In this document: positions 28,750 through 37,267 of the stretch, piece after piece | Layout of the letters: each line of letters begins with the position of its first letter | How positions within the stretch are numbered: position 1 is the first letter of the stretch | DNA from: Mesorhizobium loti | GTDB taxonomy: Bacteria; Pseudomonadota; Alphaproteobacteria; Rhizobiales; Rhizobiaceae | Direction of reading: 5' to 3' | Assembly: GCF_001510895.1 (NCBI RefSeq) | Contig: NZ_LPWA01000098.1 | Span: forward strand, 1 to 64,000 | Length of the DNA: 64,000 bases | Program-made: the position numbers and the translations under genes | The notes under the pieces: generated by a model | The model's input: only the letters and a program-made list of their open reading frames with translations | The model's database searches: none | Told to the model about the DNA's origin: nothing

Positions 28750-29688
28750 ATGCGCGTGAAGATCATCGGATCGGCGGCGGGAGGCGGCTTTCCGCAATGG
28801 AATTGCAACTATCGCCTGAGCCGCGCGGCTCGCACCGGGATGTCCAGCGTGCATTCACGAACCCAATCATCCATCGCCGCATCGGCGGACGGGACAGGCT
28901 GGGTTCTCTTCAACGCGTCGCCCGACATTCGCCAGCAGATTGCGCAAACGGCTGAACTGCAGCCCGCAGCCGACGCGCCGCTGCGTTCGACGCCTATCCG
29001 CGCGGTGGTGCTGACCAACGCCGACGTAGACCATATCGCCGGCCTGCTCAGCCTGCGTGAACGACAGCCTTTCGCAATCTATGCAACCGCGCAGGTGCTG
29101 GCGACGCTGGAGGCGAATTCGATTTTCAATGTTCTCGATCCGGCGATCGTGCCGCGGCGCCTCCTGGCGCCAACGAAGGAACTGGCGATCTGCGATGCGG
29201 ACGGCCACGAGACCGGTGTGGTCGTCGACGCCTTTCCCGTGCCCGGGAAGATCGCGCTCTATCTCGAGCAAAGAGGCGATCCCAGCGCCGATTTCAGCTC
29301 CGACACGGGCGACACGATCGGAGTCCGCATCACCGGGGCCGGCAGTCGCGACGCTGTCTTCTACATCCCGGGCTGCGCGCGCATCGATGCCTCCCTGCGC
29401 GCTCGTGTGGCCGATGCCGCCTGTCTTCTGTTCGACGGCACCGTCTACACAGACGACGAGATGATCGTTGCCCGCGTCGGCCAGAAAACCGGTGCGCGCA
29501 TGGGGCACATCGCAATGTCTGGAGAGGCGGGTTCGATTGCCGGCTTGGCCGATGTGAAGATCGGCCGCCGTATCTTCGTCCATATCAACAACACCAATCC
29601 TGTTCTCGACGAGGATTCCGCCGAACACGCGGCGGTCAAAGCAGCCGGCTGGGAAGTCGCCAGCGATGGGATGGAGATGGAATTTTGA
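28750..29688 (+). CDS. pqqB: PQQ biosynthesis protein PqqB (MBL fold)
   Basis: A 312-residue metallo-beta-lactamase-fold protein. ATG 28750 opens with VKIIGSAAGGGFPQWNCNY, the standard PqqB N-terminus. The motif TNADVDHIAGLL corresponds to the usual HxHxDH site with changes normal for PqqB, and INNTNPVLDEDS is near the C-terminus. It is considered a hydroxylase acting on the PqqE-crosslinked Glu-Tyr product. Its stop overlaps the pqqC start. Confidence 0.94.
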   Translation: MRVKIIGSAAGGGFPQWNCNYRLSRAARTGMSSVHSRTQSSIAASADGTGWVLFNASPDIRQQIAQTAELQPAADAPLRSTPIRAVVLTNADVDHIAGLLSLRERQPFAIYATAQVLATLEANSIFNVLDPAIVPRRLLAPTKELAICDADGHETGVVVDAFPVPGKIALYLEQRGDPSADFSSDTGDTIGVRITGAGSRDAVFYIPGCARIDASLRARVADAACLLFDGTVYTDDEMIVARVGQKTGARMGHIAMSGEAGSIAGLADVKIGRRIFVHINNTNPVLDEDSAEHAAVKAAGWEVASDGMEMEF

Positions 29689-30443
29689 GCGATTTCCGCG
29701 ACGCGGCCAGAGGTGGCCTGTCCAAGAGCGAGCTTGAGGCCGTGCTGCGGCAGGTCGGTGACGAGCGCTATCACAACCGTCATCCCTTCCATTACAGAAT
29801 GACCAGCGGCGCCCTGTCGAAGGCCGAAATGCAGGCCTGGGCGCTGAACCGCTATTGCTACCAGGCCGTCATCCCGCGCAAGGACGCCACGATCCTGGCA
29901 CATGCCGAGGATCCGGCGTTTCGCGCCGCCTGGCGCAAACGCATCGAGGACCACGACGGCGAGGATGGCTGGAGCGGCGGCATCGCGCGCTGGCTGCATC
30001 TGGCGACCTCGCTCGGGCTCGATGCCGAAGCCGTCAAGAGCGAAAGGCTGGCGCTACCGGCGACCCGTTTCGCCGTCGGCGCCTACCTTTCCTTCTGCAC
30101 GAACCGGACGCTGTTCGAGGCGGTCGCGTCTTCGCTGACCGAGATGTTCTCGCCGCTGATCATCGGCGAGCGGGTGCCGGCGATGCTGGCGAAATACGAC
30201 TACATCACCGAGGATACGCTGGCCTATTTCAACCGGCGGCCCGAACAGGCATCGCGCGATGCCGACTTCGCCCTCGCCTATGTGCTCAGCCACGCCGATA
30301 CGGCGGAGCGCCAGCAGCAGGCGATCGATGCGCTGGTGTTCAAATGCGATATACTCTGGGCCATGCTCGACGCGCTTCAACATGCATATGGCGCGCCAGG
30401 AAACATACCCCCCGGCGCCTTCCGACCGGAGTCGGTCCAATGA
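29685..30443 (+). CDS. pqqC: Pyrroloquinoline-quinone synthase PqqC
   Basis: A 252-residue PqqC of the TenA-like helical fold. It carries YHNRHPFHYRM, NRYCYQAVIPRKD, IEDHDGEDGW and LSHADTAERQQQAIDAL. The enzyme performs the last ring closure and eight-electron oxidation forming PQQ. The start is TTG 29685, overlapping the pqqB stop (TTGA); no ATG lies in frame before the conserved region, and GGAGATGG lies upstream. Its stop overlaps pqqD. Confidence 0.93.
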   Translation: MSDFRDAARGGLSKSELEAVLRQVGDERYHNRHPFHYRMTSGALSKAEMQAWALNRYCYQAVIPRKDATILAHAEDPAFRAAWRKRIEDHDGEDGWSGGIARWLHLATSLGLDAEAVKSERLALPATRFAVGAYLSFCTNRTLFEAVASSLTEMFSPLIIGERVPAMLAKYDYITEDTLAYFNRRPEQASRDADFALAYVLSHADTAERQQQAIDALVFKCDILWAMLDALQHAYGAPGNIPPGAFRPESVQ

Positions 30444-30736
30444 TGGCGCTGCGCCAAAGAGCCATCGTGTCGTTGCAATCGGTGCCATCGCTGCCCAAGC
30501 ACGTGCGCATACAGTACGACCCCGTGCGGCAGGCCTTCGCCGTGCTTTCGCCGGAGAAGGTATTCTGGCCGAACGAGATCAGCCTCGATATATTGCGCCG
30601 CTGCGATGGGCGGTCCACCGTCGGCCACATCATCGCCCACCTTGCCTCCGACTATGACGCCGATCAGGAGGCCGTGACGGCCGACGTCATCGCCTTTCTG
30701 CAGGAATGGTCCGACAAGCAGCTGGTGAGGCTATGA
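30440..30736 (+). CDS. pqqD: PqqA-binding chaperone PqqD
   Basis: A 98-residue peptide chaperone of the RRE (RiPP recognition element) type. VRIQYDPVRQAFAVLSPEKVFWPNE and SLDILRRCDGRSTVGHII are the family pattern, with LLLxPE varied here to AVLSPE. It binds PqqA and presents it to the radical-SAM enzyme PqqE. ATG 30440 overlaps the pqqC stop by four bases (ATGA) and its own stop overlaps the pqqE start. It is not fused to PqqC, unlike in some methylotrophs. Confidence 0.92.
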   Translation: MMALRQRAIVSLQSVPSLPKHVRIQYDPVRQAFAVLSPEKVFWPNEISLDILRRCDGRSTVGHIIAHLASDYDADQEAVTADVIAFLQEWSDKQLVRL

Positions 30737-31920
30737 GCGAGTCCATTCTCCCTCCGATCGGCATGCTGGCGGAACTGACGCATCGCTGCCCGCTGCAGTG
30801 CCCTTATTGCTCCAATCCGCTCGAATTGCTGAAGGCCAATCGCGAGCTCGACACGCTGACTTGGCTCGATCTCTTCTCGCAGGCCGCCGATCTCGGTGTT
30901 CTGCAGGTGCATCTGTCCGGCGGCGAGCCGACCCTGCGCCGAGACCTGGAGCAATTGATCGCCGGGCTTTCGGCTCGCGGTGTCTACACCAACCTCATCA
31001 CCGCCGGTATCGGCATAGCCGAAGGCCGCATCGAGGCATTTGCCGAAGCCGGGCTCGACCACCTGCAACTGAGCTTTCAGGGCGCCCGGCCGGCAACCAC
31101 CGATCGCATCGGCAACCATCAGGGCAGCCACGAAAAGAAGCTGGAGACGGCACGCCGCGCGCGGGCGGCCGGCCTGCCGCTTACCATCAATGCGCCAATC
31201 CACCGTCACAATATCGAGGAAGTGCCGGAATTCATCGATCTTGCCCTTTCGCTGGACGCGGAGCGGCTTGAGATCGCCAACGTCCAGTATGCCGGCTGGG
31301 CGCTGGCCAACCGCAATGCGCTGATGCCCGAACGTGCCGCGGTCGACCGGCAGGCAGACATCGTCGCGGCGGCGCGCGAACGGCTCGCCGGCATCATGAA
31401 CATCGATTTCGTCACGCCGGACTATTTTGCCATCTACCCCAAACCGTGCATGGGCGGCTGGGCGCGCGACGCCTTCATGGTCGCCCCGGACGGCACGGTG
31501 CTGCCGTGCCATGCCGCGCAGACCATTCCTTCGCTTCGCTTCGAGCGCTTCGGAGAGCGCACGCTTGCCGAAATCTGGACCGATTCACCGGCATTCAATG
31601 CCTTCCGCGGCACCGATTGGATGCAGGAGCCGTGCCGAAGCTGCGAGCGTCGCGAGCTCGACTGGGGCGGCTGCAGGTGTCAGGCGATGGCGATTGCCAG
31701 CGACGCCGCGGCTACGGATCCAGCCTGCATCAAGTCGCCGCTTCACACTCGCATGGCGATGCTGATCGACGCCGCGTTGTCAGAGGCCGCGCCGGAGGCA
31801 GATGAAAATGGCGCGGAAGATTTCATTTTCCGCCGGATAGGCGCCACAACTCGCCCGGACATACCTGACCACACGCCAATTCACCAACAACCGTCGATGG
31901 CGACATTGCGGAGCCGCTGA
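30733..31920 (+). CDS. pqqE: PqqA peptide cyclase PqqE (radical SAM)
   Basis: A 395-residue radical-SAM/SPASM enzyme. The SAM cluster motif CPLQCPYC (C19, C23, C26) is followed by LSGGEPTLRRDLEQLI. The C-terminal auxiliary clusters are ligated by cysteines in PKPCMGGWARDAF, TVLPCHAAQ, EPCRSCERRELDWGGCRCQ. It forms the carbon-carbon bond between Glu and Tyr of PqqA. ATG 30733 overlaps the pqqD stop. The last about 35 residues (after FIFRRIGATTR) are a longer tail than needed for the core. Confidence 0.94.
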   Translation: MSESILPPIGMLAELTHRCPLQCPYCSNPLELLKANRELDTLTWLDLFSQAADLGVLQVHLSGGEPTLRRDLEQLIAGLSARGVYTNLITAGIGIAEGRIEAFAEAGLDHLQLSFQGARPATTDRIGNHQGSHEKKLETARRARAAGLPLTINAPIHRHNIEEVPEFIDLALSLDAERLEIANVQYAGWALANRNALMPERAAVDRQADIVAAARERLAGIMNIDFVTPDYFAIYPKPCMGGWARDAFMVAPDGTVLPCHAAQTIPSLRFERFGERTLAEIWTDSPAFNAFRGTDWMQEPCRSCERRELDWGGCRCQAMAIASDAAATDPACIKSPLHTRMAMLIDAALSEAAPEADENGAEDFIFRRIGATTRPDIPDHTPIHQQPSMATLRSR

Positions 31921-31964
31921 TCATGTCGGATGGCCGGTGAGGCTGGGGAACGGCATGAAGCGCG

Positions 31965-33035
31965 TCAGGCCAGGAGCCGCCACATTCGCACACGACCCGT
32001 ACCACGCAATTCCGTTTCCGCGAGTGGGTCGCAAGCAAAATTTGGTCCAAGCAGTTCGTGGGTTGCATCCGAAATACGGATTTCATCGGGCTCCGCGGAC
32101 TTTTGAATACGTGCGGCGAGATTGACGGTGTCGCCCCACAGGTCATAGGCAAACCGCCTTTTGCCTATGACACCGGCGACGATTGGTCCTGAGTGAACCC
32201 CAATTCTCAGGCTTAGCGGCTCTCCTGCGAAGCGTTCGCGCCTGGCCGCCTCCCGCAGTTCAAGTGCATAGTGCGCAAGGGCTTCTGCATGATCGGGTCG
32301 CGCGGCGGGCAGGCCAGCGACCGCCATCACACAATCGCCGATTGTCTTGATCTTTTCGCAGCCGTATTGTTCCGAGAGCAGATCCGCCGCCTTGAAGAAG
32401 TAATTTAAAATAGCGAGCGTCGTCGCGGCTCCGACGCTCCGCGCTCTTTCCGTAAAACCGACGATGTCGGCAAAAAGCACACTGACCTCTGCGTGGCTGT
32501 CTGCAATTTGTTCGTCCGCCTTTAACCGCTCTGCGATCGACGCCGGAAGAATGTTGAGGAGCAGGGATTCGGCGCGCCGGTATTCACGCGTCAATCCCTC
32601 CTGGCTCTCTCTCAACGCCTCGTTCGTCGATTGTAATTTCTCGTTGAGTTGACGCTCCCTCTCCTGCAGGAGCGTCATTTCATAAGCCTTCTGTTGAAGC
32701 CGCTGTTGGTTGTCGCGCTCGGGAGTAGCGTCGAGAAAGAGCAGCCACACCGAGCCTCCGTCTTCAAAGAGATGAAGGTTCGCGACACGCCCGCCGGGCA
32801 GTTCCACCATGGGCATATGAAATGGAAGCTCCGGGCAAGGCAGCAGCCCTTCCATGAACTCAAGCTGCTCGGCAACAGGCGCACCAATGCGAAGTGATGA
32901 GAGTCCGTAATGTTCAATATTACCGCCCTTCGCAGCTATGCGAAGCTGGGCGTCAATTTTCAGATATGCGACAGAGCGCTCATTATAGAAGAAATCGTAA
33001 ATCCAGCTTCCGACTTCTTTCGGCAATCTGGGCAT
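31965..33035 (-). CDS. Class III adenylate cyclase with PAS-like sensor and coiled coil
   Basis: A 356-residue soluble protein. Residues 1-105 look like a small PAS-type sensor (YLKIDAQLRIAAKGGNIEHYG); 107-155 are a predicted coiled coil. The class III catalytic domain spans about 183-355. Metal aspartates are D190 in VLFADIVGFTERA and D234 in KTIGDCVMA. The purine-reading lysine is K230, with aspartate in YDLWGDTVNLAARI, which points to cyclic AMP rather than cyclic GMP. It is the last gene of a four-gene set with a small GTPase three bases upstream and an OmpA-domain protein, suggesting control by the GTPase. That link is inference. Confidence 0.88.
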   Translation of the reverse strand: MPRLPKEVGSWIYDFFYNERSVAYLKIDAQLRIAAKGGNIEHYGLSSLRIGAPVAEQLEFMEGLLPCPELPFHMPMVELPGGRVANLHLFEDGGSVWLLFLDATPERDNQQRLQQKAYEMTLLQERERQLNEKLQSTNEALRESQEGLTREYRRAESLLLNILPASIAERLKADEQIADSHAEVSVLFADIVGFTERARSVGAATTLAILNYFFKAADLLSEQYGCEKIKTIGDCVMAVAGLPAARPDHAEALAHYALELREAARRERFAGEPLSLRIGVHSGPIVAGVIGKRRFAYDLWGDTVNLAARIQKSAEPDEIRISDATHELLGPNFACDPLAETELRGTGRVRMWRLLA

Positions 33036-33038
33036 GGT

Positions 33039-33533
33039 CTACTTGGCGACCATCGAAGCAAGCTGATGAAACGCATCGTCAACATGTTCGCCCGAAAGCG
33101 CGCTTGTCAGATAGATTTTCCATCCACGTTGCTTCAGTTCGTCAATCTCGCTGTCCGCTATTGCCCACCGCTCGGCCAGATCGGATTTGTTGAACAGCAA
33201 CACAAACGGCATAGCGCCGAATTCGGCCTCGGCCCGCTCGCGCAGCGTAAGCGCCACGGAAAGAGTAGCGGCCCGGGTTCCATCGACGACAAGCACGAGC
33301 CCGGTCGCACCTCGCACATAGCTGACTCGGAATGAGCCGATATCGTCTTCGCCGGCCAAGTCCCACAAAATCAGATCCACGGTTCTGTCCGGGAGTACGA
33401 CACTCTTCTTGTCGATTTTCACTCCTACCGTGGTCAGGTAGGTTTCTGAAAAGATGCTTTGCACAAACCTGCGAACCAGACTCGTCTTTCCGACACCGAA
33501 CCCGCCCAACATGCAGATCTTTTTTTGCAGCAT
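33039..33533 (-). CDS. Rab/Ras-like small GTPase
   Basis: A 164-residue single-domain GTPase of the Ras superfamily: P-loop GGFGVGKTS (residues 10-18), switch I around YLTTVGVKI, G3 WDLAGED, G4 NKSD and G5 TSALSG. The Ras glutamine position is Glu-Asp (AGED), as in many bacterial homologues. It lacks a C-terminal prenylation cysteine. Bacterial members of this group often act with membrane or polarity partners. It lies 13 bases downstream of the OmpA-domain gene and three bases upstream of the cyclase. Confidence 0.9.
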   Translation of the reverse strand: MLQKKICMLGGFGVGKTSLVRRFVQSIFSETYLTTVGVKIDKKSVVLPDRTVDLILWDLAGEDDIGSFRVSYVRGATGLVLVVDGTRAATLSVALTLRERAEAEFGAMPFVLLFNKSDLAERWAIADSEIDELKQRGWKIYLTSALSGEHVDDAFHQLASMVAK

Positions 33534-33546
33534 CCTGAGCCCCGCA

Positions 33547-36500
33547 CTACTCCAGGTTCACCGTAATCGAAACCCGGCGATTGGTGGAGCTCCCAGTTCG
33601 ACTATTTTCATTTTCGGGCACCGCCGGCTCAAAGGTGCCGGCGCCCCGAACCAGCAGCAGATCCGGAGCGACGCCGCGCTTGTTGAGAAGCGCGCGAACT
33701 GTCTCGGCGCGGGCGGCGCTGATCGACGCGTTGGCCGTCTCACGGCCCGTTGTATCCGAATGGCCGGTCAACATGAACCGCGCTATCACGCCTGCCTTGC
33801 GCGCATTTTCGGCGAATTCCTTCAACTGATCAGCCAATCTGTCGAGCACCGGCGTCTGCTCTGGTCCGGGGACAACTCTGCCGGAGGAGAAGAAAATATC
33901 GGTCGCCTGGATGGCCTCTCTCAAATGATTAAGTTCTGCAAGGTTCAGCTCATGCAGTTGCGAGACATCCAGAACCACTCCGTCCGCCGAAAGTTGGTCG
34001 GCGGCGGCCTGCGCCCGGTTGATCCAGGTGGCAGAAGCCTCACCCACGACAACGATGCGACCCTGGATGATCGAAAGCTGGACCGATTTCGGCGGGGTCA
34101 GCGACGCCGTCAGCCGCTTCACCACGAACTTCGGATCAAGGCTCTGATAGAATTGCCACTGTGAATGAACGCGAGCAGGATCAACCTGCGTTCCGGACAA
34201 CAGCGACTGTGGGTCGGCGGCAAGCGGGTCTCTCAGGCCCGAAATGTAGAATTGTCCGCCCCTCGTCGTTTGTTGAGCAACGATGATCCCCGGTTGGGCC
34301 TCAAGTCGCGACACGTAATACTGCCAGTGCTCCGCCGCGCGTGCTTCGGGGCTCACATCACGAACCTTGGAGATGTCGAATTCCGGTCCGCCTGCCGAGA
34401 GCTGTCTGGCTGCTGCACGCGCCTTGTCTATCCAGGTGTCGGGAGCCTCACCCTCGGCAACGATGCGGTCATTGACGATCGAAAGTCGTACTGTATCCGG
34501 CGGATACAGCGACGCCGTCAGCCGCTTCAGCACGAACTGCGGCTCAAGGCTCTGGTAGAATTGCCAGCTTGCATGAACACGCGCGGGATCGACCTGCGTT
34601 CCGGCCAACAGCGACTGCGGGTCGGCGGCAAGCGGGTCTCTCAGACCGGTAATATAGAATTGGCCGTCGCGCACATTCTGTTCGGCGACGATGATGCCAG
34701 GCTGGGTCTCCAGTCGCGACACATAGGCCTGCCAGCGCTCCTCGGCGCTCACATCGCGGACCCCGGAGATGTCGAAGACCGGGCCGCCTGCTGAAAGCTG
34801 CTGGGCGGCGGCCCGCGCCCGGTTGATCCACGTGGTGGTAGCCTCACCCCCGGCGACGATGCGGCCGTCGACGACCGAAAGCCGTACCGAATCCGGCGGC
34901 GCCAGCGACGCCGTCAGCCGGTTCAGCACGAACTGCGGCTCAAGGCTCTGGTAGAATTGCCAGCTTGCATGAACACGCGCGGGATCGACCTGCGTTGCGG
35001 CCAACAGCGACTGCGGGTCGGCGGCGAGCGGGTCTCTCAGGCCGCTAATATAGAATTGGCCGTCGCGCACAGTCTGATCGGCAACGATGATGCCAGGCTG
35101 GGTCTCCAGTCGCGACACATAGGCCTGCCAGCGCTCCTCGGCGCTCACATCGCGGACCCCGGAGATGTCGAAGACCGGGCCGCCTGCCGAAAGCTGCTGG
35201 GCAGCGGCCCGGGCCCGGTTGATCCACGTGGTGGTCGCCTCACCCTCGGCGACGATGCGACCATCGACGACCGAGAGTCGTACCGAATCCGGCGGCGCCA
35301 GCGACGCTGTCAGCCGCTTCAGCACGAATTCCGGCTCAAGGCTCTGGTAGAACTGCCAGTTTGAATGAACGCGGGCGGGATCGACCTCCGTTCCCGACAA
35401 CAGCGACTGCGGGTCGGCGGCGAGAGGGTCTCTCAGTCCGGCAATATAGAACTGGCCGCCGCGAATTTTCTGTTCGGAAACGACGATCCCCGGCTGGGTC
35501 GCCAGTCGCGACAGATAGGTCTGCCAGCGCTGCCCGGCTTGCCAGGAAAGAAAGAACCAGGCGCCTGCCGCAGTCAGAATCAGCAGGGCTGCCGTCACCA
35601 CCAGCCACGGGAATCCCTCTTTTGAATCCGTATGCTGCAGCTCGACGCAGGTCTGCAACTGCGTCTCTACACCCAGCAACTGCGAGGTGTCCCCGTCGAA
35701 GCGCTCCAAAGCCTGCGAGGACTGATCATGGATGCGAAGCAATACGTCGCGGATTACGTCATGCAACTCCTCCGGCGGATTTCCCCTGATCACCGCAACC
35801 AGCGTCGCAAACGGTCCGACTTCCGACCAGAGGCGAAGCTCTCCGAACCGGATGGTGTCCAGGCCGCTGTTTTCTTTCTCGTTGAACGAGTCCTTCACAA
35901 AATCCTGGATTGCGCTGAGCATCGAGGAAATCAGTTGGGGGTCTTCGCTGGTCGCGTTTTCGGCTGTCACATGCGCGATCAAAAGCCCGGAGCTGCGGCT
36001 GATGAGAAAGACATGCTCCACGCGATAGACGAGAGAATGATTGAGAACGACTTCGGAGAAGCTTGTTCCCGTTCTCCAGGCCTCAAATCTCCACTTGAGG
36101 CCATGCCAGGTAAATATATGCCTTAAAGATTCATTCAGCGACTGGAAGGTCTGGTCAATCTTTTCGCCAATCGACTTGCGAATGGCCGGCAGAAACACCG
36201 GATACAATATATCCGTCAGCGTGTGCGGGTTCTTCTGGATGGACCGTTGCGCGGCCCTTTCGACGGCCGGCGCGAGGGCCTCGCCGAGTTGCGTATTAGA
36301 CGCGCGCGCGGTCGCCTCGGGAAGAACGTTCCCTACAGCGGCGGCAAGCTGCTCGGGCTCGTCGAGCAGGTGCGTAACGCGTGAAAGTTCCGAGATTTCG
36401 CCGCCGACGAGCAGTTGGCGAAGCGTTTCCAGCCGATGATCGGCGGCTGGAATTCCTTCGTAAAGCGCATGGTTGTCCGGATCGACGTTCCGGGCAATTT

Positions 36501-36594
36501 CCACCAACAGGCGGGCCAGAGCCTCGCGATCAATCCCGGTATCGTTCGAAGCTGGTCCTTGAGGAAGGCTGATTGGTTCGACGCTCGACGTCAA
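33547..36594 (-). CDS. Membrane-anchored OmpA-domain protein with four tandem repeats
   Basis: A 1,015-residue protein. Residues 1-about 330 are cytoplasmic and mostly helical, without a recognised domain. One membrane helix follows (WLVVTAALLILTAAGAWFFL). Then come four repeats of about 132 residues with the pattern RWQ-YVSRLETQPGI, FYISGLRDPLAADPQSLL and VDPARVHASWQFYQSLEP. The C-terminus is an OmpA-type peptidoglycan-binding domain (FMLTGHSDTTGRETAN, then SSTNRRVSITVNL). The start is TTG 36594, eight bases after the upstream stop; no ATG lies nearby. Topology suggests an inner-membrane protein reaching the cell wall, with its N-terminal domain free to contact the cytoplasmic GTPase. Function is not known to me. 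Confidence 0.85.
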   Translation of the reverse strand: MTSSVEPISLPQGPASNDTGIDREALARLLVEIARNVDPDNHALYEGIPAADHRLETLRQLLVGGEISELSRVTHLLDEPEQLAAAVGNVLPEATARASNTQLGEALAPAVERAAQRSIQKNPHTLTDILYPVFLPAIRKSIGEKIDQTFQSLNESLRHIFTWHGLKWRFEAWRTGTSFSEVVLNHSLVYRVEHVFLISRSSGLLIAHVTAENATSEDPQLISSMLSAIQDFVKDSFNEKENSGLDTIRFGELRLWSEVGPFATLVAVIRGNPPEELHDVIRDVLLRIHDQSSQALERFDGDTSQLLGVETQLQTCVELQHTDSKEGFPWLVVTAALLILTAAGAWFFLSWQAGQRWQTYLSRLATQPGIVVSEQKIRGGQFYIAGLRDPLAADPQSLLSGTEVDPARVHSNWQFYQSLEPEFVLKRLTASLAPPDSVRLSVVDGRIVAEGEATTTWINRARAAAQQLSAGGPVFDISGVRDVSAEERWQAYVSRLETQPGIIVADQTVRDGQFYISGLRDPLAADPQSLLAATQVDPARVHASWQFYQSLEPQFVLNRLTASLAPPDSVRLSVVDGRIVAGGEATTTWINRARAAAQQLSAGGPVFDISGVRDVSAEERWQAYVSRLETQPGIIVAEQNVRDGQFYITGLRDPLAADPQSLLAGTQVDPARVHASWQFYQSLEPQFVLKRLTASLYPPDTVRLSIVNDRIVAEGEAPDTWIDKARAAARQLSAGGPEFDISKVRDVSPEARAAEHWQYYVSRLEAQPGIIVAQQTTRGGQFYISGLRDPLAADPQSLLSGTQVDPARVHSQWQFYQSLDPKFVVKRLTASLTPPKSVQLSIIQGRIVVVGEASATWINRAQAAADQLSADGVVLDVSQLHELNLAELNHLREAIQATDIFFSSGRVVPGPEQTPVLDRLADQLKEFAENARKAGVIARFMLTGHSDTTGRETANASISAARAETVRALLNKRGVAPDLLLVRGAGTFEPAVPENENSRTGSSTNRRVSITVNLE
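33950..35535 (-). repeat. Four tandem ~396-base repeats inside the OmpA-domain gene
   Basis: The marker CTCTGGTAGAA recurs at 35342, 34946 and 34550, and as CTCTGATAGAA at 34142. The spacings are 396, 396 and 408 bases, the last one longer by 12 bases (four codons, around PEARAA). The middle copies are nearly identical in base sequence, which indicates recent unequal duplication. The outer copies have diverged more. Confidence 0.85.
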
Positions 36595-36601
36595 GTTCCG
36601 A

Positions 36602-37267
36602 TCAACTCACTTTCCAGCCACGCTCCGAACTGCCCTTGCTGCCGACGGGATCCTGATTGAGACATTTCGCGACCTCGACGAACAGGCCGGCCAAAAGATT
36701 TCGGTCGGTCTTGACGTTGCTGAGGTCGGAAAAGATCTTCTCCATCAGCATTTGAGCGCTTTCGTTCTTTTGCTTGATTTCCTCGCGCAGCAAATGGTCG
36801 CTTCTGTTCATGCGATCCGCTATTTCGCGCTCGAGCTCGCTCAATTGATCAGACAAAGCGCGCACCTGCTTTTCAAGTGCCTGATTTTGATCGCGAAGAT
36901 TGCGGTCGATCTCCTTGTCGGCCTCGGCTCGCGCATCTTTTTCGTTCCGCAACTGCGTCGCCAGCGAGTCAACCTGCTTCTTGGCATTCGACTCGTAGGT
37001 CTCAAGATTGCGCTTGGCCTCGGATTCGACATCCTTGAACCGCTGCAGGAACCGTTCCTCAAGTTTGGAGAAGCGGCGATCATAGTCCTGCATCTGATTG
37101 CCGAACAGCAGATCGCGTATCTTGTCGACACCTGGAGCGTCACCGCCGGGCCCGCCCTCGCGCGCCTGGCCAGCCATGAAGTTCAGCCCGTTTCCCTCTA
37201 CGTTACCGATCAGATTTGCGTCCGCTTTATTTGCTGAAGAAGCGGCAGTCGAAGATTCCTTAGCCAT
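36602..37267 (-). CDS. Coiled-coil protein of unknown function
   Basis: A 221-residue protein with no signal peptide or membrane helix. Residues 50-190 are a long charged coiled coil (MQDYDRRFSKLEERFLQRFKD, LSDQLSELEREIADRMNRSD). The first 45 residues are low-complexity (TAASSANKADANLIGN, REGGPGGDAPG), and the C-terminus has a short conserved-looking motif (FVEVAKCLNQDP). ATG 37267 is chosen over the GTG just before it. It heads the set with the OmpA-domain, GTPase and cyclase genes, so it could be an adaptor or effector of the GTPase; that is inference. Confidence 0.7.
   Translation of the reverse strand: MAKESSTAASSANKADANLIGNVEGNGLNFMAGQAREGGPGGDAPGVDKIRDLLFGNQMQDYDRRFSKLEERFLQRFKDVESEAKRNLETYESNAKKQVDSLATQLRNEKDARAEADKEIDRNLRDQNQALEKQVRALSDQLSELEREIADRMNRSDHLLREEIKQKNESAQMLMEKIFSDLSNVKTDRNLLAGLFVEVAKCLNQDPVGSKGSSERGWKVS

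Noticed and set aside
33950-35535. CRISPR-like or other array reading of the regular repeats
   Set aside because: The repeats are 396 bases long, without spacers, and fully coding in one frame.
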